Below are positions 1-7,266 of a stretch of DNA of 48,197 bases, piece after piece. Position numbers and translations under genes: made by a program. Source of the stretch: Helicobacter trogontum. Its GTDB lineage: Bacteria > Campylobacterota > Campylobacteria > Campylobacterales > Helicobacteraceae. Location: NCBI RefSeq assembly GCF_000765905.2, contig NZ_JRPL02000015.1, forward strand, positions 1-48,197. The letters run 5' to 3'. The notes below the pieces were generated by a model. That model did no database searches and was not told the origin of the DNA. It saw nothing but the letters and a program-made list of their open reading frames with translations. Within the stretch, counting starts at the first letter, position 1; every line of letters begins with the position of its first letter.

Positions 1-1
1 T

Positions 2-30
2 TATCGGTTATATTTTTGGGATAGAATCTA
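2..30. repeat. 29-bp terminal inverted repeat, left copy
   Basis: Bases 2-30 are the exact reverse complement of bases 48168-48196, so the window begins and ends in inverted copies of one 29-bp sequence. It includes the core TATTTTTGGGATAGAATC. Nothing in it resembles a gene end or rRNA. The likeliest explanation is that the window is an assembled contig bounded by two inverted copies of a chromosomal repeat. Confidence 0.85.
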
Positions 31-60
31 TAATCGTATATAAAAACAAAAGATTAGATT

Positions 61-1185
61 CTATATATCACTTTGCCTTTTTATTACTTTTTGTTTTTTA
101 TCTTCTGCACGTTTCATAAAGTCTGGGACTCTTCCTCTCTCTGCTTCTAATTTGGCTACTTGCTGGAATAGCTCTACAACTGCTTCAAACATTTCTCCAG
201 GAATCATCCTATCCACATCAACAAGTCTATAGAGTTCTCTTGCTAAGGGCGGATTTTCAATGATTAAAATCTCATGCTCCCGTGCAATACCTTTGATTCT
301 TACTGCAAGATGATCTATGCCTTTTGCTACCACGACAGGTGCAGATTCTGTTTCGCTATTAAAACGTAAAGCCACTGCATAATGTGTGGGATTTGTAACT
401 ACCACATTGGCACTAGGAATTGCACTCATCATTTTATTCATAGCATTTTTCATCATAATTTGACGGATTTTTGCTTTTACTTCTTGATTTCCTTCTTGTT
501 GTTTAAACTCATCTTTTAATTCTTGTTTACTCATACGTAAACTCTTAATATATTGATATCTTTTAATGAGAAAATCTAAGATTCCCATAACTAAAAATAA
601 AAAAAGCAATGCACCAATGAGAATAAGTGCTTTTTGATAGAACCATGTGAGCTGCTCTTTTAAGGGACTCATAGAAATATTTGCTACCTCATCTAAAAAT
701 CCAATAAAGATGAAAAAACCTACTGCAAATGCAATAAACACCTTTAATGTAATTATGAATCCATCAAGTAGTTTTTTCAGTGAGAAAAGATTTTTTGCAC
801 CCTTAATTGGATTTATTTTATCAATTTTTGGCTTAATGATCTTAAAGCTTAGTAAAAATCCAAATTGTGCAACATTGCCAATAATACCAGCAACCATAAG
901 AGCAAGAAAAAAGGGCATAGCACATAATGCGGCAACTTTCAATATTGTGAGTGTAATAGCAAAGATCATATGTGTATTAAAATCCACCAAAAAAAGCTTT
1001 GTGCATTCAACATATAAGCCTTTAAAAAGTTTTACCCAAAATGGAAAGATGATAAAAAGTAATGCTAATCCAACAACTAAACCTGCAAGTCCAACTAAAT
1101 CAGAACTCTTTGCGATACTACCCTCTTCTCTTGCTTTTTGTATTTTGCGTTGGGATGGGGCGTGGGTTTTTTCTTCTTCTGCCAT
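61..1185 (-). CDS. flhB: Flagellar type III export switch protein FlhB
   Basis: FlhB is an inner-membrane part of the flagellar type III export gate. Its cytoplasmic domain cleaves itself and switches export from rod/hook to filament substrates. The 374-residue product has the usual length. It has a charged N-terminus (MAEEEKTHAPSQRKIQKARE), four hydrophobic segments between about residues 30 and 210, and a cytoplasmic domain with the self-cleavage motif NPTH at about 265-268. A TATAAT -10 element lies about 50 bp upstream on the minus strand. No other flagellar gene adjoins it, which fits the scattered flagellar genes of Helicobacter; its partner flhA is at 24835-27072. Confidence 0.96.
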   Translation of the reverse strand: MAEEEKTHAPSQRKIQKAREEGSIAKSSDLVGLAGLVVGLALLFIIFPFWVKLFKGLYVECTKLFLVDFNTHMIFAITLTILKVAALCAMPFFLALMVAGIIGNVAQFGFLLSFKIIKPKIDKINPIKGAKNLFSLKKLLDGFIITLKVFIAFAVGFFIFIGFLDEVANISMSPLKEQLTWFYQKALILIGALLFLFLVMGILDFLIKRYQYIKSLRMSKQELKDEFKQQEGNQEVKAKIRQIMMKNAMNKMMSAIPSANVVVTNPTHYAVALRFNSETESAPVVVAKGIDHLAVRIKGIAREHEILIIENPPLARELYRLVDVDRMIPGEMFEAVVELFQQVAKLEAERGRVPDFMKRAEDKKQKVIKRQSDI

Positions 1186-1234
1186 TATGTATCCTAGTAT
1201 TGTTGGATGTTATTGTGTATAAACTTAAAGAACT

Positions 1235-1240
1235 ATTATA
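1235..1240 (-). promoter_or_regulatory. -10 element of flhB
   Basis: On the minus strand the sequence reads TTTGCTATAATAG, an extended -10 (TGCTATAAT) ending about 50 bp before the flhB start. This fits housekeeping sigma80 of Helicobacter, which uses no strong -35. Confidence 0.6.
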
Positions 1241-1281
1241 GCAAATTTTAGATTCTAGTATTAATTATTGAGAGACAAGAT

Positions 1282-2109
1282 TTAAGGCGAGTGTGACAAT
1301 GTTTTGCTAAAAGCAGAAGGTGATATCCCAAAGCCTATGCCAAATTCTAAATTAAGCATGAGATTATTACTTGCATTGTAATATACAGGGGTGTTGTTTA
1401 TATGTATGGTTTTTGAGGGCTCTAGTATGTAATATATAGCTTTTAATGATACATAGAAGTCTGCCTTTTGCTTCTTGTAAAAAATAGATTCTGCATCTTT
1501 TCTTTTATAAAGTAGGCTAAGATCCAATAAAAAGCGATGTCCTCCTTGCATTGCTGCAATATTTCCATAAGAATCTATGCGATAGCGACCCCATATGTTG
1601 TAACCATATCCAAACTGATAAGCAAGTATAAAGCGATTTGTTAGTTTTGTGCTAGAGTAGAGATTAAAACCCATAAAGATAGATTCAGTTAGTAATCTCT
1701 GCTTTATATTCCAACCGAGGTTATACATATTAATAGGTAGAGACAATGTTAATAAAATAGGTGTTTTTAAAGAGCCAAGATTAAGTCCAGCATTAATATC
1801 CATGAGCACAAAGCCACCTACACTGCTTGGTGGATTTACATTACTTAGGCCTTGTATATGTCCATGTTGCACCACATTTAACAAACCAGTTTGTAGGCTA
1901 TAATTAAAAGCTAACCATTTTGAATAGTAGTTAGTATGTAGGGAAAGATAGCCGCCAGTACTACTGAAGTTTGGCATATTGCTTGCTTGAAAGTTGGCAT
2001 AGGCCGCTCCGATACCAGCACCAAAATGAGAACAATAGCTTTCGTAACATTTATATGCAAAAGCAATGTGGGAGAATAGTATTGCACCTAATAGGTATCG
2101 AAAAAGCAT
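1282..2109 (-). CDS. Probable outer-membrane beta-barrel protein, family not recognised
   Basis: The product has 275 residues. It starts with a signal peptide (MLFRYLLGAILFSHIAFA, cleavage likely near residue 18). A region rich in alternating hydrophobic and polar residues, Tyr and Gly follows, and two early Cys (KCYESYC) could form a disulfide. This pattern suits a small barrel in the outer membrane, as in the many Helicobacter Hop/Hor-like proteins, but I cannot assign a family. The last residues (LSHSP) lack the C-terminal Phe typical of barrels; the last strand may end earlier, at GIGFGI. It stands alone between flhB and a gene-poor stretch. Confidence 0.6.
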   Translation of the reverse strand: MLFRYLLGAILFSHIAFAYKCYESYCSHFGAGIGAAYANFQASNMPNFSSTGGYLSLHTNYYSKWLAFNYSLQTGLLNVVQHGHIQGLSNVNPPSSVGGFVLMDINAGLNLGSLKTPILLTLSLPINMYNLGWNIKQRLLTESIFMGFNLYSSTKLTNRFILAYQFGYGYNIWGRYRIDSYGNIAAMQGGHRFLLDLSLLYKRKDAESIFYKKQKADFYVSLKAIYYILEPSKTIHINNTPVYYNASNNLMLNLEFGIGFGISPSAFSKTLSHSP

Positions 2110-2251
2110 GGCTATATCCTTTGTTTTAGTGAGACTTGAAAGTTATCATACCATAATATGTGTTAGTTGATTAATATTGGAAATGTTATGATTTAATGTA
2201 TATGATTAGACTGCTGTGTGAAGTTTTGCATTATTGTGAAAATGCCTTTTG

Positions 2252-2257
2252 TATAAT
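2252..2257 (+). promoter_or_regulatory. -10 element ahead of a small transcript
   Basis: TATAAT within TTTTGTATAATCTG, about 98 bp upstream of a 71-codon reading frame and about 310 bp before a strong hairpin. Promoter, short frame and hairpin make a compact putative transcription unit. Confidence 0.5.
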
Positions 2258-2354
2258 CTGTATAGCCAAGCTGTAATGAGTGATATAAATAGATCTTTGC
2301 TCAATAGATGTTTAAATATATTTTCAATATAATCATTATTCATCAAGGTATGTC

Positions 2355-2570
2355 ATGAGTTATTCTTATAAATATCATTTAAACCATAATTGTAAGGGTT
2401 TGGTTGTATATATACTTGAAGTATTCTTAATAATTTTTAGAAATTATTGGAAAGATATTAGTATTAATATGTACGCTAATTTAAGTAGTATTTGCAGGAT
2501 TTTAGTTTGCAGATATTACTTAAAGTGGTTTAATACCGCTTACAAACCATATACAAAAATTATTAAATAA
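2355..2570 (+). CDS. Doubtful small protein (71 aa) or small RNA region
   Basis: A 71-codon frame starts with ATG six bases after a weak Shine-Dalgarno (AAGG, about 2345-2348). It ends with a TAA that touches the hairpin at 2569-2615. The peptide is rich in Tyr, Ile and Asn with one hydrophobic stretch (VVYILEVFLIIF). I recognise no homologue, and the composition is what random AT-rich DNA can give. The promoter and terminator positions make a real unit plausible, but it may be a small RNA rather than a protein gene. Confidence 0.25.
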   Translation: MSYSYKYHLNHNCKGLVVYILEVFLIIFRNYWKDISINMYANLSSICRILVCRYYLKWFNTAYKPYTKIIK

Positions 2571-2615
2571 AATATCCAAAAGATTCCTATCTTTATGGAA
2601 TCTTTTGGATATTTT
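2569..2615. terminator. Perfect 19-bp hairpin, likely terminator
   Basis: Bases 2569-2587 and 2597-2615 are perfect inverted repeats around a 9-base loop. The plus-strand right arm ends in GGATATTTT. The stem is unusually long for its low GC. It sits directly after the stop of the 71-codon frame and could also act on the minus strand. Confidence 0.6.
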
Positions 2616-2785
2616 ATGAAAAAGAACATATAAAATTTATATTTATATGTGCATAATGACTTAAGTCTAAAATACCGCTTATATTGCTTTTGCTCATCTT
2701 GTTGTTGATTATTATTGATAAAGGTTTATGTGTAAAATATCGCTATTAATATTATCTAGAACCTAATCAAGTGTGTTATATAAGC
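2571..2785. other. Gene-free stretch downstream of neuA-like gene
   Basis: Together with 2110-2354 this forms a gene-poor gap of about 680 bp interrupted only by the doubtful 71-codon frame. Beyond the hairpin I see two copies of TACCGCTTA (near 2535 and 2673) and nothing else. Confidence 0.5.
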
Positions 2786-3469
2786 CTATATCCTATTTTG
2801 ATACTTTAGTCGTAATATTGTATTTGCATATTCTAAATCTGCCCACGTATCAATATCAATGCTATGTTCCTCGCTCATGAGATAGTAATGCGTATTTGAT
2901 GGCAGAAAACTAGGATTTTGTGCAAATAAGTTGCTTTTCACAATATAAATTGCTCCATTACTTTGGTAGGTTTGTGGCAAACTTTGACGTGGCATGAATG
3001 GATAATCATTGTTGTGAATGCCTTGCAAACTATCATCTTTATTTGCAATAAAGGCTTTTAATATTTTATTATCTGTTTGTGTGACACTAATGAGTGCATT
3101 TGCATTTCTTTCTTTGAAAGTCTTATATGCAGCGTCAATATCATTAAAATCTCTCAAGGGTGAGGTGGGCTGTAATAATATAATAGTGTCAAATGCTTTG
3201 TAATATTTTATTGCATGTAATACTACTTCGTTGCTTGTTGTAGAATCTTGTGCGATTTCTTTTGGACGATTTAGGATTTCGACATTTTGCGATAGAGCAT
3301 ACTCAAGTATAGAGTCGCCATCGCTACTTACTACAATCTTATCAATACATTGTGCTTTTTTTGCAGATTCTATTGTGTAGTAAAGAAGAGGTTTGTCACC
3401 AAGCATTGCAAGATTTTTATTTATAATGCTTTTAGAGCCAGCCCTTGCTGGGATTAAGGCTAGATTCAT
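2786..3469 (-). CDS. CMP-nonulosonate synthetase (acylneuraminate cytidylyltransferase)
   Basis: The family activates a nine-carbon acidic sugar (sialic, legionaminic or pseudaminic acid) by transferring CMP from CTP, so that it can be added to surface glycans or flagellin. The 227-residue length is typical. The nucleotide-binding signature is at the N-terminus (IPARAGSKSIINKN), LLQPTSPLR lies near residue 100, and the C-terminal metal-binding SIDIDTWADLEYA follows. It looks closer to NeuA/LegF-type enzymes than to Helicobacter PseF, so the sugar is not certain. No synthase, epimerase or glycosyltransferase gene adjoins it. Confidence 0.88.
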   Translation of the reverse strand: MNLALIPARAGSKSIINKNLAMLGDKPLLYYTIESAKKAQCIDKIVVSSDGDSILEYALSQNVEILNRPKEIAQDSTTSNEVVLHAIKYYKAFDTIILLQPTSPLRDFNDIDAAYKTFKERNANALISVTQTDNKILKAFIANKDDSLQGIHNNDYPFMPRQSLPQTYQSNGAIYIVKSNLFAQNPSFLPSNTHYYLMSEEHSIDIDTWADLEYANTILRLKYQNRI

Positions 3470-3584
3470 ATAAGTCCTTTATATAGATTTCTCAATATAT
3501 CCTGATGTTTTGGTTAGCCAAAATTTTTATATATTACATATTAAGATTATATTGTAGCATAATAATCTAGCCCAAAGAATTTTA

Positions 3585-4325
3585 CTATTTATGTTTATGT
3601 GGCATATTTCCACCACCACCAATATGTTCTATCTTGCCTTTAGAATCAATATGATATGCTTGACCAAAACCTTTTACAAAGCGACCTGCATTAAAGCAAA
3701 GTTTTACTAAGTGGAAATCTTGCATAGCACGGATTTGAGTAACACCACCACCCTTTCCTACACGTGACTCAAAGCTATCATAAACTTTATCGAATAAATC
3801 ATCTCTAGGCATAAAGGTTACACTTACATCATAAGTTAAACGCTTTCTTGCTAAAATATTCTTTGTTTTATTTTCATCTTCTATAAACATCACCTGTGTT
3901 GCATCAGGATTAGCACGTAGGTTTTGGCAATGCGGTGCAACCTCACTTATGTACAAATAGTATTCTCCATCATACCGCAATAATGGCGAATAGCTAATAT
4001 GTGGCTTGTTGTCTTTTGATAATGAAACAAGCAAAATTGTATTAAATTCCTCCTTAAAAGATTCTATTTCATCAGCAATTTGAGTATTACTTTTGCTAAT
4101 TGCCATGCAGAGTTTGATAATTGCATCTTTATAATCTTTTTCTTCTGTTTTTGCAGGAAAGGGTGCAAATACTTCTTGTCCATCTGCTTGTATTTTCATA
4201 CCATTCTCATTAACATCTTTCAACGTAGCTACTTTTGCCTCAAAGCCACCATAAAGCTTTACTAACCCCAGTAATTCAGCTGAATGATGATTATTCATAT
4301 GTTCTATAATACTTGCTATACTCAT
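3585..4325 (-). CDS. hugZ: HugZ-type haem oxygenase
   Basis: HugZ enzymes open haem to release iron in Campylobacterota. The product has 246 residues. It has an N-terminal DUF2470-like part (MSIASIIEHMNNHHSAELLG) and a split-barrel FMN-binding-like core. The core carries ISYSPLLRYDGEYYLYISEVA and IRAMQDFHLVKLCF, then the family hallmark GRFVKGFGQAY. The C-terminal tail ends in HKHK; in H. pylori HugZ the haem-ligating His lies in this tail. A Shine-Dalgarno (AAGGAGA) precedes the ATG. A minus-strand -10 (TATAAT, 4354-4349) lies just upstream. The divergent region is very AT-rich and I cannot define a Fur box. Confidence 0.92.
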   Translation of the reverse strand: MSIASIIEHMNNHHSAELLGLVKLYGGFEAKVATLKDVNENGMKIQADGQEVFAPFPAKTEEKDYKDAIIKLCMAISKSNTQIADEIESFKEEFNTILLVSLSKDNKPHISYSPLLRYDGEYYLYISEVAPHCQNLRANPDATQVMFIEDENKTKNILARKRLTYDVSVTFMPRDDLFDKVYDSFESRVGKGGGVTQIRAMQDFHLVKLCFNAGRFVKGFGQAYHIDSKGKIEHIGGGGNMPHKHK

Positions 4326-4348
4326 GTAAATCTCCTTACAAAATACAA

Positions 4349-4354
4349 ATTATA
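4349..4354 (-). promoter_or_regulatory. -10 element of hugZ
   Basis: Minus-strand TATAAT in GGAATATAATTTG, about 24 bp before the hugZ start codon. This gives a short leader that carries the AAGGAGA ribosome site. Confidence 0.45.
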
Positions 4355-4540
4355 TTCCGTAATGATACAATAACAATAAGCAAGAATAATAAATATGATA
4401 AATATTTTTATTTTTATAAATGTATAATACAATGTTGTGTCGCATAGTATTGATTTTGAGCGTTTCTGCTGCTGTATAAATATAATATTAGGACTAAACA
4501 GAATTTATAGGTCATACTTTACAAGTTTGTGTTTAAATGC

Positions 4541-4546
4541 TATAAT
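4541..4546 (+). promoter_or_regulatory. -10 element of rplY
   Basis: AAATGCTATAATACG contains an extended -10 (TGCTATAAT) 34 bp before the rplY start. The Shine-Dalgarno AAAAAGGA lies between. Confidence 0.65.
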
Positions 4547-4580
4547 ACGACCTTTTTAAATTATTAAAAAAGGACATTTT

Positions 4581-5117
4581 ATGTTAGAAGGCAAACTTAG
4601 AGATAGTATTGGCAAAACAAACGCTAAGGCGTTAAAGCGAGATGGTTATCTAGTTGCTAATATTTATGGCAAAGGTAAGGAGAATATACATTGTGCGTTT
4701 AAACGCAATGATTTTATTAAATATATGCGTGCAAAACAAACACTTATTTTTCCTGTTAAAATTGATGGAAATGTGTATGATGTTGTGGTGCAAGAATATC
4801 AAAAAGATCCAGTAACTAGTGATATTTTACATGTTGACATGATGTTTGCAACAAAAGGTTGTGTAGCAAAGTATAAAGTGCCAGTAAAGGTTAAAGGCTC
4901 CCCTATTGGTTTGAAGAATAAGGGTGTACTTGTGTTTTCACGTAAAAGAGTTGCTGTGAAATGCGATGCCGCTGTGTTGCCAAATGATTACACGCTTGAT
5001 GTAAGCAATCTTGATGTTGGACATGCTATTCTTGTCCGCGATTTACCAGAGATTGCAGGTGTTAGTGTGATCGAGAAACCATCAGTTGCTATTGTTGGTG
5101 TTATTAAGGCTAAGTAA
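4581..5117 (+). CDS. rplY: 50S ribosomal protein L25 (general stress protein Ctc type)
   Basis: L25 binds 5S rRNA in the large ribosomal subunit. The 178 residues show the N-terminal L25 5S-binding domain ([20 protein letters not shown], then VANIYGKG) and a C-terminal beta domain from about residue 95, the two-domain TL5/Ctc layout. The DILHVDMMF segment is typical. A good Shine-Dalgarno (AAAAAGGA) precedes the ATG. The gene has its own promoter and a perfect intrinsic terminator, so it is likely monocistronic. In many Campylobacterota it is followed by pth; here pth is absent. Confidence 0.95.
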   Translation: MLEGKLRDSIGKTNAKALKRDGYLVANIYGKGKENIHCAFKRNDFIKYMRAKQTLIFPVKIDGNVYDVVVQEYQKDPVTSDILHVDMMFATKGCVAKYKVPVKVKGSPIGLKNKGVLVFSRKRVAVKCDAAVLPNDYTLDVSNLDVGHAILVRDLPEIAGVSVIEKPSVAIVGVIKAK

Positions 5118-5145
5118 GAAAGCTAGTTAATAATTAATAGATTTT

Positions 5146-5170
5146 GCCTTGCAGAGTTGCAAGGCTTTTT
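5146..5170 (+). terminator. Intrinsic terminator of rplY
   Basis: Perfect 8-bp stem GCCTTGCA / TGCAAGGC around a 4-base loop, followed by TTTTT, 29 bases after the rplY stop. Confidence 0.85.
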
Positions 5171-5438
5171 ACTTCTTTACTATCTACAATTTATATTTTT
5201 ATATTACAGTGTATTTTATAGGGTTAGTGTTGAATCAAGCTGCTTTATCGCGTCGCTATAATAGAAATGCAATTAGATTTAATTAAGATTTGATATATTA
5301 TGTTTATCAACACTTGTTTAGAATCAGCTAATTAGCAGTATTCAATACATAGTATCATGGTGATACATTTCTGGTTTAACAAAGTTTGTGTATAATCTTT
5401 GGCATTTTTCAAACAAGATTTAGTATGCAAGGTTTAAT
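5171..5438. promoter_or_regulatory. Leader region of the M16 homologue, with a small palindrome
   Basis: This spacer holds a -10 hexamer TATAAT at 5391-5396, 43 bases before the start codon. Upstream of it is a short palindrome, GTATCATGGTGATAC (5352-5366), that could be an operator. The palindrome ends about 25 bases before the -10. No regulator can be named. Confidence 0.45.
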
Positions 5439-6731
5439 ATGGTTAAAAACATTGTAATGTTATTTTTTCTTATTTTAGGAGTGCAAACGATGCAAGCAAA
5501 TACACTTTCTTATCTCACAATCAATAATATTAAAATACCTGTTATTAGTGAGCAATCAAGTGTTATTCCAACTGGACATTTAGAAGTAATTTTCATGGGT
5601 GGTGGAAATATGTTTAATCCACCAAAAAAACCTTTAGCAAAAATAGCTAGTGAAATGTTAAATCGTGGGACAAAAACGCTTGGTAATGTGAAGTTTGCAG
5701 AACTTCTTGAGAGCAAGGCGCTTGATTTAGATGTTGGCGTGGGACAGGCAACTTTAACTTTCACACTCAATTTCTTAAAAGAATATGAAGATTTTGCTTA
5801 TACGCAATTAGAAAATCTTATAAAAGATCCGAACCTAACAAAAAGCACATTGCAAGATGTACAAAAGAAGTTACACGCAGCCCTTATGAGTAAAAGCAGT
5901 GATTTTGATTATCAGGCGACATTATTGCTTCAAAAAGGCATCTTTGCAAAGACACCATTAGCTTATCCAGCACTTGGTAATACAACACAAGAGATAGATT
6001 CAGTAACACTAAATGATGTTAAAAATTATCTTGATACAACGCTTGTGCTTGAAAATATGGTGCTTGTTATTGGTGGAGATTTAGATATAAAAACAAGTCT
6101 TACGAAACTTGAAAAGATATTTTCGCTTTTACCACAAGGAAAAAAGGTAGTGATACCACAATATAAAGTTAAAACCATTGCAATGAAAACGGCAAAAAAA
6201 GACACACAACAAGCTTATATCTATTTTGCAAGTCCCCTAAATTTGCAAAGCATAAAAGATGATGCTTATAAGGCTCAAGTTGCTGGATTTATATTAGGAA
6301 GTTCTGGCTTTGGTAGTCGTTTAATGGAGGAAATACGAGTCAAAAGAGGGCTTGCATACTCAGCTTATATGCGTCCAAATATTGCACGTACTAGCACTTA
6401 TGTTGCAGGTTATATGCAAACTGCATTAGATAAGCAAGATGAGGCTATTGCACTAACGAAACAAATTGTAAAAGATTTTGTTGAAAAAGGAGTTACACAA
6501 GAAGAGCTAGATTCTGCAAAGCAATTTATACTTGGCAATAAACCATTGCAAGAAGAGACTTTGGGACAGAGGTTAAATGCAAGGTTTATGAATTATTATA
6601 ATGGTTTGCCATTAGACTATCGAGATGAATTTTTGCAAAAAGTTGCTTCACTTGATTTGCAGACATTAAACGATTTTATCCGTGCACATGCAGAGATTGC
6701 TGATCTAAGTTTTGCAGTAATCACAAAATAA
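5439..6731 (+). CDS. Non-catalytic M16 family (pitrilysin/PqqL-like) zinc protease homologue
   Basis: The product has 430 residues. A signal peptide (MVKNIVMLFFLILGVQTMQA) suggests a periplasmic location. The two-lobed M16 fold is recognisable: residues ~20-220 form the first half, and the second half carries the conserved GLAYSAY near residue 310. The zinc motif HxxEH, expected near residue 70, is replaced by a stretch reading KIASEMLNRGTKT, so this copy should be inactive. M16 enzymes often pair a catalytic with a non-catalytic subunit, and H. pylori encodes two M16 proteins. No partner is nearby. Shine-Dalgarno AAGG lies six bases before the ATG. Confidence 0.88.
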   Translation: MVKNIVMLFFLILGVQTMQANTLSYLTINNIKIPVISEQSSVIPTGHLEVIFMGGGNMFNPPKKPLAKIASEMLNRGTKTLGNVKFAELLESKALDLDVGVGQATLTFTLNFLKEYEDFAYTQLENLIKDPNLTKSTLQDVQKKLHAALMSKSSDFDYQATLLLQKGIFAKTPLAYPALGNTTQEIDSVTLNDVKNYLDTTLVLENMVLVIGGDLDIKTSLTKLEKIFSLLPQGKKVVIPQYKVKTIAMKTAKKDTQQAYIYFASPLNLQSIKDDAYKAQVAGFILGSSGFGSRLMEEIRVKRGLAYSAYMRPNIARTSTYVAGYMQTALDKQDEAIALTKQIVKDFVEKGVTQEELDSAKQFILGNKPLQEETLGQRLNARFMNYYNGLPLDYRDEFLQKVASLDLQTLNDFIRAHAEIADLSFAVITK

Positions 6732-7266
6732 AGAAGTTCTTATTTTATATGTAGTATTATATGAAGCTCCAAGTATGTAAAAATCTTGATGATCAAAAGT
6801 GATTTACATAATATTTTAAGGCTTTGTTTGTTTTGGTAACTAATTTCTTGATTGTTATTAGTTTTAATATAACATATTAAGTTCTTATCTACTTTTACCA
6901 CACTCTTTTACTTGGTTTTGTTATAAAATTTGAACATAGGGGTATCTTGATTATATAAGTCTTAATACATTGAAGAGCAGTGCAGTAATGCAGAATAAAG
7001 CACTAGCAAATTACAAGATTAAAATATGTCTTTACTTGCTTTATATGTTATGTGTGTTATGTCATTTTTTATCATATTCCAAATATGTATCATATTTATT
7101 GGTATAGATTGCAAATGGATGTGTTAATAATTTGCAAGAGGCCATATCTTTACACATTGCAACATAGAATCTATATCAAAAAAAACATGATAGATTAATG
7201 AATCAAATAAGGTGTATTGTAAAATCTTTTGGTGAGTTCAATCTTTCTTGAATGCCTCTAAGTAGA
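6732..7266. other. Gene-free 535-bp spacer
   Basis: It lies between convergent genes (the M16 homologue and ftsK). It is AT-rich with no credible reading frame, no tRNA-like fold and no clear terminator hairpin. I see nothing in it that I can name. Confidence 0.6.

Noticed and set aside
4326-4580. Fur box between hugZ and rplY
   Set aside because: AT-rich words resemble a Fur site everywhere here; no convincing palindrome could be defined.
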